Assembly: GCA_034437755.1 (NCBI GenBank)
Contig: DAOTTV010000130.1
Span: 1-64,000 of the forward strand
Origin: JAUZRW01 sp034437755
Lineage (GTDB): Bacteria > Chloroflexota > Anaerolineae > Aggregatilineales > Phototrophicaceae
Reading direction: 5' to 3'
Length of the DNA stretch: 64,000 nt
Below the pieces are notes generated by a model. That model was not told the origin of the DNA. It searched no databases and saw only the letters and a list, made by a program, of their open reading frames with translations. Of the stretch, positions 8,562 through 16,324 are shown piece after piece. Each line of letters begins with the position of its first letter. Position 1 is the first letter of the stretch. The position numbers were made by a program, and so were the translations under genes.

Positions 8562-10316
8562 TTATGACGCGCTCTCGCTTGTTTCCATCTCAAGGCGCAC
8601 GAGCTCGCGGCGCAGTGTTTTACCGACAGCAGATTTTGGCAATTCGTCGATAAACGAGATACGGCGCGGGATCGCATAAGGCGCGAGGTACCCCTCGCAA
8701 TGTGCGATCAGGTCGTCGTCTGTCAGGGATGATCTCGGTTGCTTGACTACCCACGCTTTCAGGGCTTCTTGTCCCTTCTTGGTGGGGTGTGGGACAGCCG
8801 CCACGCCGACTTCGACAACATCTGGATGGCGCTTGATCGCGTCCTCAACTTCGGTCGGGTAGACGTTGAAGCCACCGATCAATGCCATATCTTTCTTACG
8901 ATCGACGATGTAGAAGTAGCCGTCTTCGTCCATTTTGGCAATGTCGCCAGTATAGAGCCAGGTCTTGCCGTCTTTCTCGCGCAGGGTGTTGGCGGTTTCG
9001 GTGGGCATCCCGTGATAGCCGATCATCAGGTTCGGACCGGTCATCAGCAATTCTCCGACTTCGCCCACGGGTACATCAGTCTCGTCATCGTCTAGGCTGA
9101 CGATACGCATATCCATCTCTGGCAGGGGCAAGCCAATCGAACCGGTGCGATTCTCGCCTTTGATCGGGTTCGTGTGGGTGGCGGTTGGCGCTTCACTCAT
9201 GCCAAAGCCCTCGCGCACAGCACTCCCGCTGAGCCGCTCGAATTCTTCTTTGACGGTGACAGGCAACGGTGCTGACCCGCTGATGCAATAGCGCAGAGAC
9301 CACAGATTGATCTCGCCGGATTTGACTTTTTCGTTGTTGCTGATCGCATTGTAGAGCGCTGGCACGCCGGGGAAGAGGCTAGGCTTATAATGATCAATAC
9401 ACGCGACCACTTCGTTGATGTCGCGCGCGTTCGGGATCAGGACGATTTTACCGCCGAGATATACGCTCAGGTTGAGCATGGCGACCAGACCGTAAACGTG
9501 AAACATCGGGATCGCACCGAGGAAAGTTTCTTCTTCACCCGGCACGCTGAATTGGCTGATGACCGAGTTCAACTGGAGCATATTGGCGACCAGTGCTTTG
9601 TGCTGGGCGACCGCCGCTTTGCTAACGCCAGTCGTGCCGCCCGTATACTGAAACAGCGCGATGTCGTCTGGCGTAACGTCGAGCTTCACCCGTTTGCCCA
9701 GGCAACGCGCCAGCACATCCTGAAACCAGTGATCGCCCGGCTTGACTTTATCCAGATAATGCCCGTCCTTACGCTCACGCGCAATCGTGAAGAGCCACTT
9801 CGCAATCGTCGGCAGGTACTCTTTGATATTCGCGACGATGACTGTCTGCGCTCTGGTATTCGCCTGAATACCCTTGATCGTGTCATAGAACATCGTCAGC
9901 GTGACGATGATCTTGGCATCGCTATCGTTGATCTGATATTCCATCTTCTTCACGGGGTAGGTCGGGTTTGTCGCGGCGACAACGCCACCAGCCTTGAGCG
10001 TCGCGAAGAAGGTGATCGCAAATGCGACGCAGTTCGGCATGACAATCGCGACTTTATCGCCCTTCTTCAAGCCTATCTCCACTAAGCCTGCCGCCATCGC
10101 ATCGCTGTAGCGGTCAAGCTCTTCATAGGTCATGCGATTGCTCAAACGTCCGAAGATCGGGACGCTCGCAGTTGTGATCAATGCCGGGCTTTTAGGCAGG
10201 CGTTTAGCCGTCTCCTTCAGAAAGTGATGCAAAGGTACATCGGGGAAGTCTAGCGATGTAGGCATTCCCTCGTCATAGCGTTCTATCCATGGTCGCTCTG
10301 CATAGGTTACTGACAT
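8562..10316 (-). CDS. fadD: long-chain fatty acid--CoA ligase (AMP-forming)
   Basis: The enzyme activates fatty acids to acyl-CoA through an acyl-adenylate. The 584-residue protein has the AMP-binding signature YTGGTTGVSKAA near residue 220, a GFGMSEAP motif, YTGDIAKMDEDGYFYIVDRKKD (hinge) and the catalytic Lys region SAVGKTLRREL near the end. The length and the MFHVYG motif fit FadD-like ligases. GGAG lies upstream of the ATG. It is a single-gene unit with a promoter and palindrome upstream and a strong terminator. Chain-length preference cannot be read, and other acyl-CoA synthetase subfamilies are possible. Confidence 0.85.
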   Translation of the reverse strand: MSVTYAERPWIERYDEGMPTSLDFPDVPLHHFLKETAKRLPKSPALITTASVPIFGRLSNRMTYEELDRYSDAMAAGLVEIGLKKGDKVAIVMPNCVAFAITFFATLKAGGVVAATNPTYPVKKMEYQINDSDAKIIVTLTMFYDTIKGIQANTRAQTVIVANIKEYLPTIAKWLFTIARERKDGHYLDKVKPGDHWFQDVLARCLGKRVKLDVTPDDIALFQYTGGTTGVSKAAVAQHKALVANMLQLNSVISQFSVPGEEETFLGAIPMFHVYGLVAMLNLSVYLGGKIVLIPNARDINEVVACIDHYKPSLFPGVPALYNAISNNEKVKSGEINLWSLRYCISGSAPLPVTVKEEFERLSGSAVREGFGMSEAPTATHTNPIKGENRTGSIGLPLPEMDMRIVSLDDDETDVPVGEVGELLMTGPNLMIGYHGMPTETANTLREKDGKTWLYTGDIAKMDEDGYFYIVDRKKDMALIGGFNVYPTEVEDAIKRHPDVVEVGVAAVPHPTKKGQEALKAWVVKQPRSSLTDDDLIAHCEGYLAPYAIPRRISFIDELPKSAVGKTLRRELVRLEMETSESAS

Positions 10317-10337
10317 CGTAAAAAAGTCTCCTGAAAC

Positions 10338-10354
10338 TAATCTAATTTAGATTA
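10338..10354 (-). promoter_or_regulatory. palindromic operator candidate before the acyl-CoA ligase gene
   Basis: TAATCTAA-T-TTAGATTA is a perfect 8-bp inverted repeat around one base. It sits 14 bp downstream of the predicted -10 box and 22 bp before the start codon, a position where a bound repressor would block transcription. A TetR- or FadR-type acyl-CoA-responsive repressor is a reasonable inference; none is encoded in this window. Confidence 0.55.
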
Positions 10355-10367
10355 AATTATTAGCTAT

Positions 10368-10396
10368 AGTATAATCGAATCCAAAGCAGTAAACAA
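10368..10396 (-). promoter_or_regulatory. promoter of the acyl-CoA ligase gene
   Basis: TTGTTT and TATACT are separated by 17 bp on the minus strand, with the palindromic operator candidate just downstream. Confidence 0.65.
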
Positions 10397-10460
10397 ATAT
10401 TAATTACGTCTGATGTGGAATGGTTGAATAGATGTTAAAGTCTATTGGTGTCATCAATCA

Positions 10461-10535
10461 TGTATAACAAGTGCTGAGTGTTAAGTGCTGAGTACTGAGT
10501 GCTGAGTACTGAGGGCTGAGTGCTGAGGGCTGCGG
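10461..10535. repeat. degenerate GTGCTGAGT/ACTGAGT short tandem repeats
   Basis: About seven copies of a 7-10 bp unit (GTGCTGAG, GTACTGAG, GGGCTGAG) run in a row. The inverse form ACTCAGCACTCAG lies at 10859-10871, so the pair bounds a 400-bp noncoding stretch like arms of a long inverted repeat. No coding function is evident. Confidence 0.7.
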
Positions 10536-10654
10536 GTGATCTACGATAAAGTCCACCCAGATAAGCACAATCAAAAGAATTGATTGGATTGTCTGAGGGT
10601 ATCTTGTGCTTAAATGCCGCAGACTATCAGCATGGAAAACTTAGGGCGATTCGA

Positions 10655-10815
10655 TTGCGTATGGCTTGTGGTGGCGTTGCCCCCATACCCCCACAAGGGA
10701 ACGACTTCCCTTGACTCTGTGCATTTTGAACATTTTTGTCCACTTTTTGCAAAAACAACAGGATGTAGGGGCGTGCTATGGTGCGCCCGCGGGTTTGCCG
10801 TAGCAAACCCGTACA
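10655..10815. repeat. intergenic hairpin cluster, copy A
   Basis: This noncoding block contains successive palindromes: TGTGGTGG...CCCCCACA, AAGGGA-acgac-TTCCCTT and CGGGTTTGC-cgta-GCAAACCCG. The first part shares words with the block at 27735 (GGCGTTGCCCC, ACCCCCACAA, CATTTTGAAC), so it is a dispersed repeat. Short open frames here overlap on both strands and look spurious. Confidence 0.65.
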
Positions 10816-10914
10816 CAACATCTCTCTGCGACAACTAACCGAAGGTTATTTGTGGAAAACTCAGCACTCAGAACTCATGCCAGCAACTGCCTTTCATTTC
10901 ACATCGAACGTTAA

Positions 10915-11337
10915 TTACTCCGTTTCGGGCTCTATTTGCCATGTGGATGGAATGCGGGCGATCTTACCATCTGTATCGATGCAGATGTGTTTGGTCGTCG
11001 CTGTGATCAGCTTTTCTGCGGTCTCCGCGTGATAAATCTCATAGGCGAAGGTCATGCCGCGGCTACGGGTTTGTGCCACCCAGCAAGCGATACGGAGCAA
11101 GTCGTCATAGCGTGCCGCTTGCCCATAGCGCACGTTAACTTCTGACACGGCGAGATAGTACCCACTGCGCTCGAACTCGGCATAGCTACTGCCCAGCGCC
11201 CGAATATAATTGGTACGCGCTTCTTCGAGATAGACCAGATAACTCGCATGGTGGACAATCCCCATTGCATCGGTCTCGGCGTAGCGCACGCGCAAAGTAT
11301 GATCGATAACTTTCGGCTTCGGCTGTTGCTCGCTCAC
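10915..11337 (-). CDS. YbgC/FadM-family acyl-CoA thioesterase (hotdog fold)
   Basis: The 140-residue protein has the 4-hydroxybenzoyl-CoA thioesterase signature VRYAETDAMGIVHHASYLVYLEEAR near residues 14-38, whose Asp is the catalytic residue of the YbgC group. It starts at GTG with an AAAGGACA ribosome site 9 nt upstream. It is the last gene of the leftward his transcript, 54 bp after hisE. It probably hydrolyses short or medium acyl-CoA; a link to histidine synthesis is not expected, so this looks like positional read-through. Confidence 0.85.
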   Translation of the reverse strand: MSEQQPKPKVIDHTLRVRYAETDAMGIVHHASYLVYLEEARTNYIRALGSSYAEFERSGYYLAVSEVNVRYGQAARYDDLLRIACWVAQTRSRGMTFAYEIYHAETAEKLITATTKHICIDTDGKIARIPSTWQIEPETE

Positions 11338-11391
11338 GATAATTTGTCCTTTGTTCAGTATCAGCGGGGGGATGTTCCCCGCGTGCGATGA

Positions 11392-11682
11392 TCAAGATTG
11401 TGGCTGATGGCGTTTCTGTAGCTCGTCGCGGATGTTATCGAGCGTGATGTCTAAATCAGCCATCAACACCAGCGTATGATAAAACAAGTCCGATAGTTCG
11501 CCAATTTGTGCCTCGCGCCCTTCGCCTAGCGCGGCGACGATCACTTCGACCGCTTCCTCGCCGACTTTCTGCGTGATCTTGTTGCGTCCACTGGCGAAGA
11601 GGCTAGCGGTATAACTGTCGTCTTGCGGGTTCGCTTTGCGCTCGGCAATGATCGTTTCTAGGTTATTTAGCATATCTGTCAT
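11392..11682 (-). CDS. hisE: phosphoribosyl-ATP pyrophosphatase
   Basis: HisE carries out the second step of histidine synthesis, removing pyrophosphate from PR-ATP to give PR-AMP. At 96 residues it has the usual size for a stand-alone HisE. It has the MazG-like motifs SYTASLFASGRNKITQKVGEEAVE and ELSDLFYHTLVLMAD, which bind Mg and substrate. It follows hisI with a 4-nt gap, so the two activities are separate genes here rather than the fused hisIE of enterics. Confidence 0.93.
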   Translation of the reverse strand: MTDMLNNLETIIAERKANPQDDSYTASLFASGRNKITQKVGEEAVEVIVAALGEGREAQIGELSDLFYHTLVLMADLDITLDNIRDELQKRHQPQS

Positions 11683-11686
11683 GGTT

Positions 11687-12061
11687 TCAGTCCCGTTGTG
11701 GCTTGTCGTTAAACTCGTCTAAAGTGCGATAAAAGCAAGAGGTCGCGCCTGTGTGACATGCCGCGCCGGCGGGCTCAACGCGTATCAGCAGGGTATCGGC
11801 ATCGCAGTCGATGTGAATGGCAATCACTCGCTGGATATTGCCGGATGTTTCGCCCTTGTGCCAGTACTGTTGACGACTGCGCGACCAGAACACAGTCTCG
11901 CCTATGTCGAGCGTGCGCTGGAGAGCTTCGCGGTTCATGTAGGCGAGCATCAGCACTTGTTCAGTGCTATTATCCTGTACAATCACCGGAATCAGCCCAT
12001 CTTCATTCCATTTGATCGTCGCGAACGCTTGCTCACTCAGCATTATCGATGTCCCATCCAT
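11687..12061 (-). CDS. hisI: phosphoribosyl-AMP cyclohydrolase
   Basis: HisI opens the adenine ring of PR-AMP, the third step of histidine synthesis. The 124-residue protein has YMNREAL, FWSRSRQQYWHKGETSGN and IHIDCDADTLLIRVEPAGAACHTG, which supply the Zn-binding cysteines. The first ATG at 12061 overlaps hisF by 29 bp. A second ATG at 12043 has GGATGGG upstream and overlaps by only 11 bp, so it may be the true start. Confidence 0.93.
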   Translation of the reverse strand: MDGTSIMLSEQAFATIKWNEDGLIPVIVQDNSTEQVLMLAYMNREALQRTLDIGETVFWSRSRQQYWHKGETSGNIQRVIAIHIDCDADTLLIRVEPAGAACHTGATSCFYRTLDEFNDKPQRD

Positions 12062-12818
12062 TCATACGAACCGGCACGCCTTTCTCTGCGAGATAACTTT
12101 TTAGATCACCGATGCTCAGCTCGTTATAATGAAACAGACTCGCCGCGAGCGCGGCATCCGCTTTGCCGTGGGTGAGCGCGGTATAGAAGTGGTCTTTCGC
12201 ACCTGCGCCACCCGAAGCAATCACCGGAATCGACACAGCATCGGCAATTGCTTCGGTCAATTCGAGATCATAGCCGGATTTTGTACCGTCTTTGTCCATG
12301 CTTGTCAGCAAAATCTCACCCGCGCCGCGTGCTTCCACGTCCCGCGCCCACTCAACAGCGCGTCGCTCGGTAGGCACGCGCCCGCCGTTGATGTGGACAA
12401 TCCACTCGCCATCGATCAGCTTGGGATCAATCGCAACGACGATACACTGACTGCCAAACGCCCAGGCGCCATCGTTGATGAGTTGTGGGTTTTTGACGGC
12501 GGCACTGTTGATGCTCACTTTATCCGCACCGGCGAGGAGCGTATCGCGTATATCGCCAATAGTGCGGATACCACCGCCGACCGCGAACGGAATGAAGATG
12601 CTATCGGCGACGTTGCGTACCATATCCAGCACTGTCTTGCGCGCTTCGTGTGATGCGCCAATATCGAGGAAAACCAGCTCGTCCGCGCCGGCACGGTCGT
12701 AGACCATGGCTTGCTCGACAGGGTCGCCAGCATCGCGTAAATTGACGAAATTCACGCCTTTGACCACCCGCCCATCTTTGACATCCAGACAGGGGATAAT
12801 GCGTTTTGCCAGTGTCAC
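12033..12818 (-). CDS. hisF: imidazole glycerol phosphate synthase, cyclase subunit
   Basis: HisF uses ammonia from HisH to turn PRFAR into imidazole glycerol phosphate and AICAR. The 261-residue TIM barrel starts with LAKRIIPCLDVKDGRVVKGVNF, with catalytic Asp in CLDV, and has the second catalytic Asp region LLTSMDKDGTKSGYD. The GTG start overlaps the hisA stop (GTGA), indicating translational coupling. Confidence 0.95.
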   Translation of the reverse strand: MTLAKRIIPCLDVKDGRVVKGVNFVNLRDAGDPVEQAMVYDRAGADELVFLDIGASHEARKTVLDMVRNVADSIFIPFAVGGGIRTIGDIRDTLLAGADKVSINSAAVKNPQLINDGAWAFGSQCIVVAIDPKLIDGEWIVHINGGRVPTERRAVEWARDVEARGAGEILLTSMDKDGTKSGYDLELTEAIADAVSIPVIASGGAGAKDHFYTALTHGKADAALAASLFHYNELSIGDLKSYLAEKGVPVRMNGWDIDNAE

Positions 12819-13543
12819 GCCTTGCTCTCCTTTGCCGCCGCGAGGGCTTCTTGTAAGCTGATTTCGTCTTTGTAGAGCGCCATGCCGATTACAACGCCGG
12901 CGACCGCGTGGCTATAGGCTAATTCCTGAATTTCGATCATGCGGCTGATGCCACCGGACGCGATCACTTTTAAGCCGGTGTTCTGGGCAATGGCGACGGT
13001 CTCCTTAATGTTCACACCTTTCAGGCTACCGTCACGGCTCACGTCGGTATACAAGGCATGACGCACGCCGTTCTCGCGCATGACGCGCCCGAAGTGAATC
13101 GGGGTCATGTCGGTTTGTTCTGTCCAACCGTGCGTCGTCACGCGATCATTACGGGCATCCATCGCCACACACAGCGCCTCTGTGCCAAAACGCTCGATCG
13201 CTGTACGCATTGTGTCGGGTTGCTGTGCCGCCATCGTGCCGACCACCACCCGCGCTAGACCTACATCGAGAGCCGTCTGGATGGCATCGAGTGAGCGCAC
13301 ACCGCCGCCGAATTGTACGCGCACGTCCAGCTTGGCGACTTCGCGCACAATCTCGAAGTTATCGTTCTCAGTGTCGAAGGCACCGTCCAAGTTCACCATA
13401 TGCAACCACTCCGCGCCCTGCGCGATCCACGCCTGCGCGGTGGCAATCGGGTCATCGCTAAAGGTCGTCTGGCGGTCGGGATCACCTTCTTGTAAGCGCA
13501 CGACTTTGCCGCCGCGTACATCTATCGCCGGATAGACTATCAT
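12815..13543 (-). CDS. hisA: ProFAR isomerase
   Basis: HisA (1-(5-phosphoribosyl)-5-[(5-phosphoribosylamino)methylideneamino]imidazole-4-carboxamide isomerase) carries out the fourth step. The 242-residue barrel begins MIVYPAIDVRGGKVVRLQEGD, with catalytic Asp8, and has VQFGGGVRSLDA and YTDVSRDGSLKG, with the second catalytic Asp. GGAG lies 8 nt before the ATG. It overlaps hisF by 4 nt downstream. Confidence 0.95.
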   Translation of the reverse strand: MIVYPAIDVRGGKVVRLQEGDPDRQTTFSDDPIATAQAWIAQGAEWLHMVNLDGAFDTENDNFEIVREVAKLDVRVQFGGGVRSLDAIQTALDVGLARVVVGTMAAQQPDTMRTAIERFGTEALCVAMDARNDRVTTHGWTEQTDMTPIHFGRVMRENGVRHALYTDVSRDGSLKGVNIKETVAIAQNTGLKVIASGGISRMIEIQELAYSHAVAGVVIGMALYKDEISLQEALAAAKESKA

Positions 13544-13563
13544 GTTTTTACTCCATCTGTCAC

Positions 13564-14220
13564 TTATGAATCGAATATATGTTGTTCCAGTAAATCGGAA
13601 AAATCATCGAGTTCTACCCTGCTACCACCAATTGTCATACCACTACTGAGCGTATCATCATCCTCGAGGCAGTCATCAGGTATGGAGCCTTGTACGGTAT
13701 CTGATGCAATCCGTCTGCCGGTGATGGGGTTGATGATTGTGAGGGTTGTTTCAAATTGACGGCGGTCAATGCTGATGGTGTAGTTACCATCACCCCGTGT
13801 ACTCGCGCGCGCGTATCGGCACGTCTCAAGCACAGTACTCTCCGTCTCAATACAGCCGACAAGCACCGCTTCTGCTTCATTTTCAGCTTGCCATTGCGGT
13901 TGTAATTGCGAATGCCACGCATGTCGCCGTTGCGCGTCAGCGATCAGTAATACAATCTGGCGGGGTTCAGGGCTATCGGGTACATGCGCGATGCTTGCTT
14001 CCCCAATCGGGACTGGTTGACAAGATTGAGCAATTGTTTCCCCATATATATTGTTGACATTTGCCGTTTCTACCGTGTTGACTATCAACGTAACCACTGC
14101 AAGAATAATGCCCAACACAATAAAAACCAGACATCCCACCCCGAAAATAACCGCCGCTTCACGATTCTCACGTCGCCGCCGCTCTTCCATATAATCCGAA
14201 ATTCGATTGAAAATGTTCAT
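13564..14220 (-). CDS. unknown single-pass membrane protein inside the his operon
   Basis: The 218-residue protein has a basic/acidic N-terminal cytoplasmic segment (YMEERRRRENREA), one transmembrane helix at about 25-48, and an extracytoplasmic domain of about 165 residues with several Cys. That domain includes a strand-rich CRYARASTRGDGNYTISIDRR stretch. It lies 20 bp before hisA and 22 bp after hisH, in the same direction. I recognise no family. Histidine synthesis does not need a membrane protein, so it is either a passenger or an uncharacterised partner. Confidence 0.7.
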   Translation of the reverse strand: MNIFNRISDYMEERRRRENREAAVIFGVGCLVFIVLGIILAVVTLIVNTVETANVNNIYGETIAQSCQPVPIGEASIAHVPDSPEPRQIVLLIADAQRRHAWHSQLQPQWQAENEAEAVLVGCIETESTVLETCRYARASTRGDGNYTISIDRRQFETTLTIINPITGRRIASDTVQGSIPDDCLEDDDTLSSGMTIGGSRVELDDFSDLLEQHIFDS

Positions 14221-14242
14221 CCAACATACTCCTGTGCATAGA

Positions 14243-14851
14243 CTATAGGGATAAGAAATTGGTCAGAATCTGTAAGCCCACCTGCTGGCTCTTCTCTGGA
14301 TGAAATTGTACCCCATAAATCTGATCGCGCTCGACCGCCGCCGTAAATGACAACCCATAATCGACCGTGATGAGGCCATCATTAGGGTGCGTGGGCACAC
14401 AATAATAACTGTGCACGAAGTACGCATAGCCACCATCAGGAATCCCGCGCAATAGGGCTGATTCACGGGTTGCGTGTAGCTGATTCCAGCCCATGTGTGG
14501 CACTTTTAACGCATCAAAATCAGGGAAGCGCACGACCTTGCCCGGCAATACGCCTAAACCCTGATGCGTGCCCATTTCGTCGCTCTCCTCGAACAAGAAT
14601 TGCATGCCGAGACAGATCCCCAGATAGGGGATGCCATCGGTGATCGCTTGTTTGAGTGGCTCGACCAATCCTTGCTCATGCAGGGCGTTCATCCCCGCGC
14701 CGAACGCGCCAACCCCCGGCAAAATGATCTTCTCGGCACCCTGTAATTCCGCCGGCGCTTGCACCAGACGCACATCCGGCGCGTTGAGATGCGACAGGGC
14801 ATGCATCACACTGCGTAAATTCCCCGCACCATAATCAATGACTGCTAACAC
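14243..14851 (-). CDS. hisH: imidazole glycerol phosphate synthase, glutaminase subunit
   Basis: HisH releases ammonia from glutamine for HisF. The 202-residue class I amidotransferase has DYGAGNLRSV, the nucleophile region GICLGMQFLFEES and the His/Glu region QFHPEKS. It starts at GTG with a GAGGAG ribosome site 7 nt upstream. It is the first gene of the hisH-orf-hisA-hisF-hisI-hisE unit and lies immediately after the putative attenuator. hisG, hisD, hisC and hisB are not in this window. Confidence 0.95.
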   Translation of the reverse strand: MLAVIDYGAGNLRSVMHALSHLNAPDVRLVQAPAELQGAEKIILPGVGAFGAGMNALHEQGLVEPLKQAITDGIPYLGICLGMQFLFEESDEMGTHQGLGVLPGKVVRFPDFDALKVPHMGWNQLHATRESALLRGIPDGGYAYFVHSYYCVPTHPNDGLITVDYGLSFTAAVERDQIYGVQFHPEKSQQVGLQILTNFLSL

Positions 14852-14869
14852 GTCTCACTCCTCATACGA

Positions 14870-14897
14870 AAACAAAAAACCCCGCGTCGGTGCGGGG
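14870..14897 (-). terminator. intrinsic terminator in the his leader (attenuator)
   Basis: On the minus strand CCCCGC-ACCGAC-GCGGGG forms a 6-bp GC stem with a 6-nt loop followed by six Ts. No gene on this strand lies upstream of it except the His-rich leader ORF, and hisH starts 19 nt after the T run. It therefore acts on the his transcript itself. Confidence 0.85.
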
Positions 14898-14928
14898 CAG
14901 AATATACACTACAAAATCTGCGCGATGG

Positions 14929-15000
14929 TCAGCCAACCAACACCAATGAGCGGCGTATGTACTTATGATGGTGAGTCACGCATGTCAAATTCAAGATCAT
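14929..15000 (-). CDS. hisL: putative his operon leader peptide
   Basis: A 23-codon ORF starts at ATG (15000) and ends with TGA 31 nt before the terminator hairpin. Codons 10-12 are CAC CAT CAT, three histidines in a row, the hallmark of his leader peptides though fewer than the seven in enterics. The ATG is 8 nt downstream of the -10 box, so the mRNA would begin at or next to the A of ATG (leaderless translation); no Shine-Dalgarno is present. Codons 19-22 can pair with the 5' part of the terminator (see the attenuator entry). Confidence 0.6.
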   Translation of the reverse strand: MILNLTCVTHHHKYIRRSLVLVG

Positions 15001-15007
15001 GTTTCAC

Positions 15008-15036
15008 AGTATAGCAAGGCTCGTCACAGATTTCAA
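15008..15036 (-). promoter_or_regulatory. his operon promoter
   Basis: TTGAAA and TATACT are separated by 17 bp on the minus strand, a near-consensus sigma70 promoter. The predicted start coincides with the ATG of the leader ORF. Confidence 0.8.
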
Positions 15037-15080
15037 CAAGCGGACATCGGTTAGATCAATCGTATTCTGCGCTGGGTTGA

Positions 15081-15110
15081 TTGGTGATCGTGTGCGAGTC
15101 GGACTATAAT
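15081..15110 (+). promoter_or_regulatory. predicted promoter of the hybrid kinase gene
   Basis: TTGGTG and a consensus TATAAT lie 18 bp apart, about 72 bp before the start codon and divergent from the his promoter. Confidence 0.5.
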
Positions 15111-15181
15111 AGATGGTGTAAATATTCGCGAGATTAATCCATATCGCAAGGATTGTAACCGAAGTTGAGAAAGTACAAATC

Positions 15182-16324
15182 ATGTCACCTCCGTATCAAA
15201 CCCAAGCTGGTAATATTCTCATCGTCGATGATGTCGTCGATAACCTGACGATGCTCAAAGATATGCTAGAAGACCTCGGTCATGAGGTGGAAATGGCTAT
15301 GAATGGCAAAGCCGCCCTGCAATCCGTCGCCAAGCATGTGCCGGATTTGATCTTGCTCGATATTCAGATGCCGGGCATGGATGGTTATAAAGTCTGTGAA
15401 CGCTTGAAAGCCGATGAAACCACGCGGGACGTGCCAGTGATCTTCATCAGCGCTCATGCCAATATTGCGGACGTTCTGCGCGGTTTCGACGTAGGCGGGG
15501 TCGATTACGTCGGCAAACCCTTCCAATTCCGCGAAGTTGTCGCGCGCGTTCAAAGCCAACTCGCGCTCTCGCAACAACGTCAGGAAATCCAGCGCCTGCG
15601 TGAGCGTGATCGCCAGCAATACGAACAACTGACGCAGATGAAGGATCGCTATATCAGCACAACAGCCCATGATCTCAAAAATCCGCTGACGGGCGTTTTG
15701 ATGTATACGCAGTTGTTGCGCGGGATGAAGAGCGAGACCGGCGAAGACCTGACCGACATCGCGCAGGGGATTGAACAGAGCGCCCAGAAAATGCGCCGGT
15801 TAATCACGGACATCATCGATTTAGCGAAGATGCAAGTAGGCGAACCCTTGACGCTATTGCCTTATCATATTCAGCCGATACTCGAGCGCATCGAACGCCA
15901 ATTCCGCTTACAAGCACAGGAGAAAGGCATCACACTCACACTATCGCAACCTGCTGACCCGATTAAGCTCAACGTTCACGAAACGCAGTTCGAGCGCATC
16001 TTCGACAATCTGATCTCGAACGCGCTCAAATACACGCCGCAGGGTGGAACTGTCGAAATCATCATGGAAGCACATAGCGATCATGTTGCGATTGCTGTCG
16101 CTGATAGTGGATTGGGTATCCCTGATGAAGACCTGCCGCATGTGTTCGAAGCCTTCTTCCGCGTGAAGAAAGCGACGCACAAAAAGTTACACGGGTCAGG
16201 GCTAGGCTTGTCGATCGTCGCCGCCACTGTCGAGCAACATCACGGCGAAATCACTGTCGAAAGTACATTGGAGGCCGGCAGTACGTTCGTCGTGCGCTTG
16301 CCCCATATTGAGGAGTCCGCATGA
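15182..16324 (+). CDS. hybrid response regulator/histidine kinase
   Basis: The 380-residue cytoplasmic protein has an N-terminal receiver domain (VDD at 15-17, phosphoacceptor Asp60 in LLDIQMPGMDG, Lys112). A short coiled coil follows, then a HisKA domain (H163 in TTAHDLKNPLTG) and an HATPase domain with DNLISNALKYTP, DSGLGIP and GSGLGLSIV. There is no transmembrane segment, so it is probably driven by phosphotransfer from another kinase. It overlaps the next gene by ATGA, implying tight coupling. Confidence 0.92.
   Translation: MSPPYQTQAGNILIVDDVVDNLTMLKDMLEDLGHEVEMAMNGKAALQSVAKHVPDLILLDIQMPGMDGYKVCERLKADETTRDVPVIFISAHANIADVLRGFDVGGVDYVGKPFQFREVVARVQSQLALSQQRQEIQRLRERDRQQYEQLTQMKDRYISTTAHDLKNPLTGVLMYTQLLRGMKSETGEDLTDIAQGIEQSAQKMRRLITDIIDLAKMQVGEPLTLLPYHIQPILERIERQFRLQAQEKGITLTLSQPADPIKLNVHETQFERIFDNLISNALKYTPQGGTVEIIMEAHSDHVAIAVADSGLGIPDEDLPHVFEAFFRVKKATHKKLHGSGLGLSIVAATVEQHHGEITVESTLEAGSTFVVRLPHIEESA

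Larger units (their letters stand above)
14870..15000 (-). promoter_or_regulatory. candidate histidine transcription attenuator
   Basis: The leader RNA contains a His-codon ORF, an alternative pairing and an intrinsic terminator. UUGGUG (14946-14941, codons 19-20) can pair with CACCGA (14892-14887), and the helix can extend by U-G and two G-C pairs across a bulge. That uses up the left arm of the terminator. A ribosome stalled at His10-12 would leave codons 19-22 free to form this antiterminator. One that reaches the stop codon would cover them and let the terminator form. The model is inferred from sequence only. Confidence 0.6.

Noticed and set aside
10610..10838. Two overlapping 74-codon frames on opposite strands
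   Set aside because: Both lie inside hairpin cluster A, where palindromes create mirrored open frames; no ribosome site or family resemblance.
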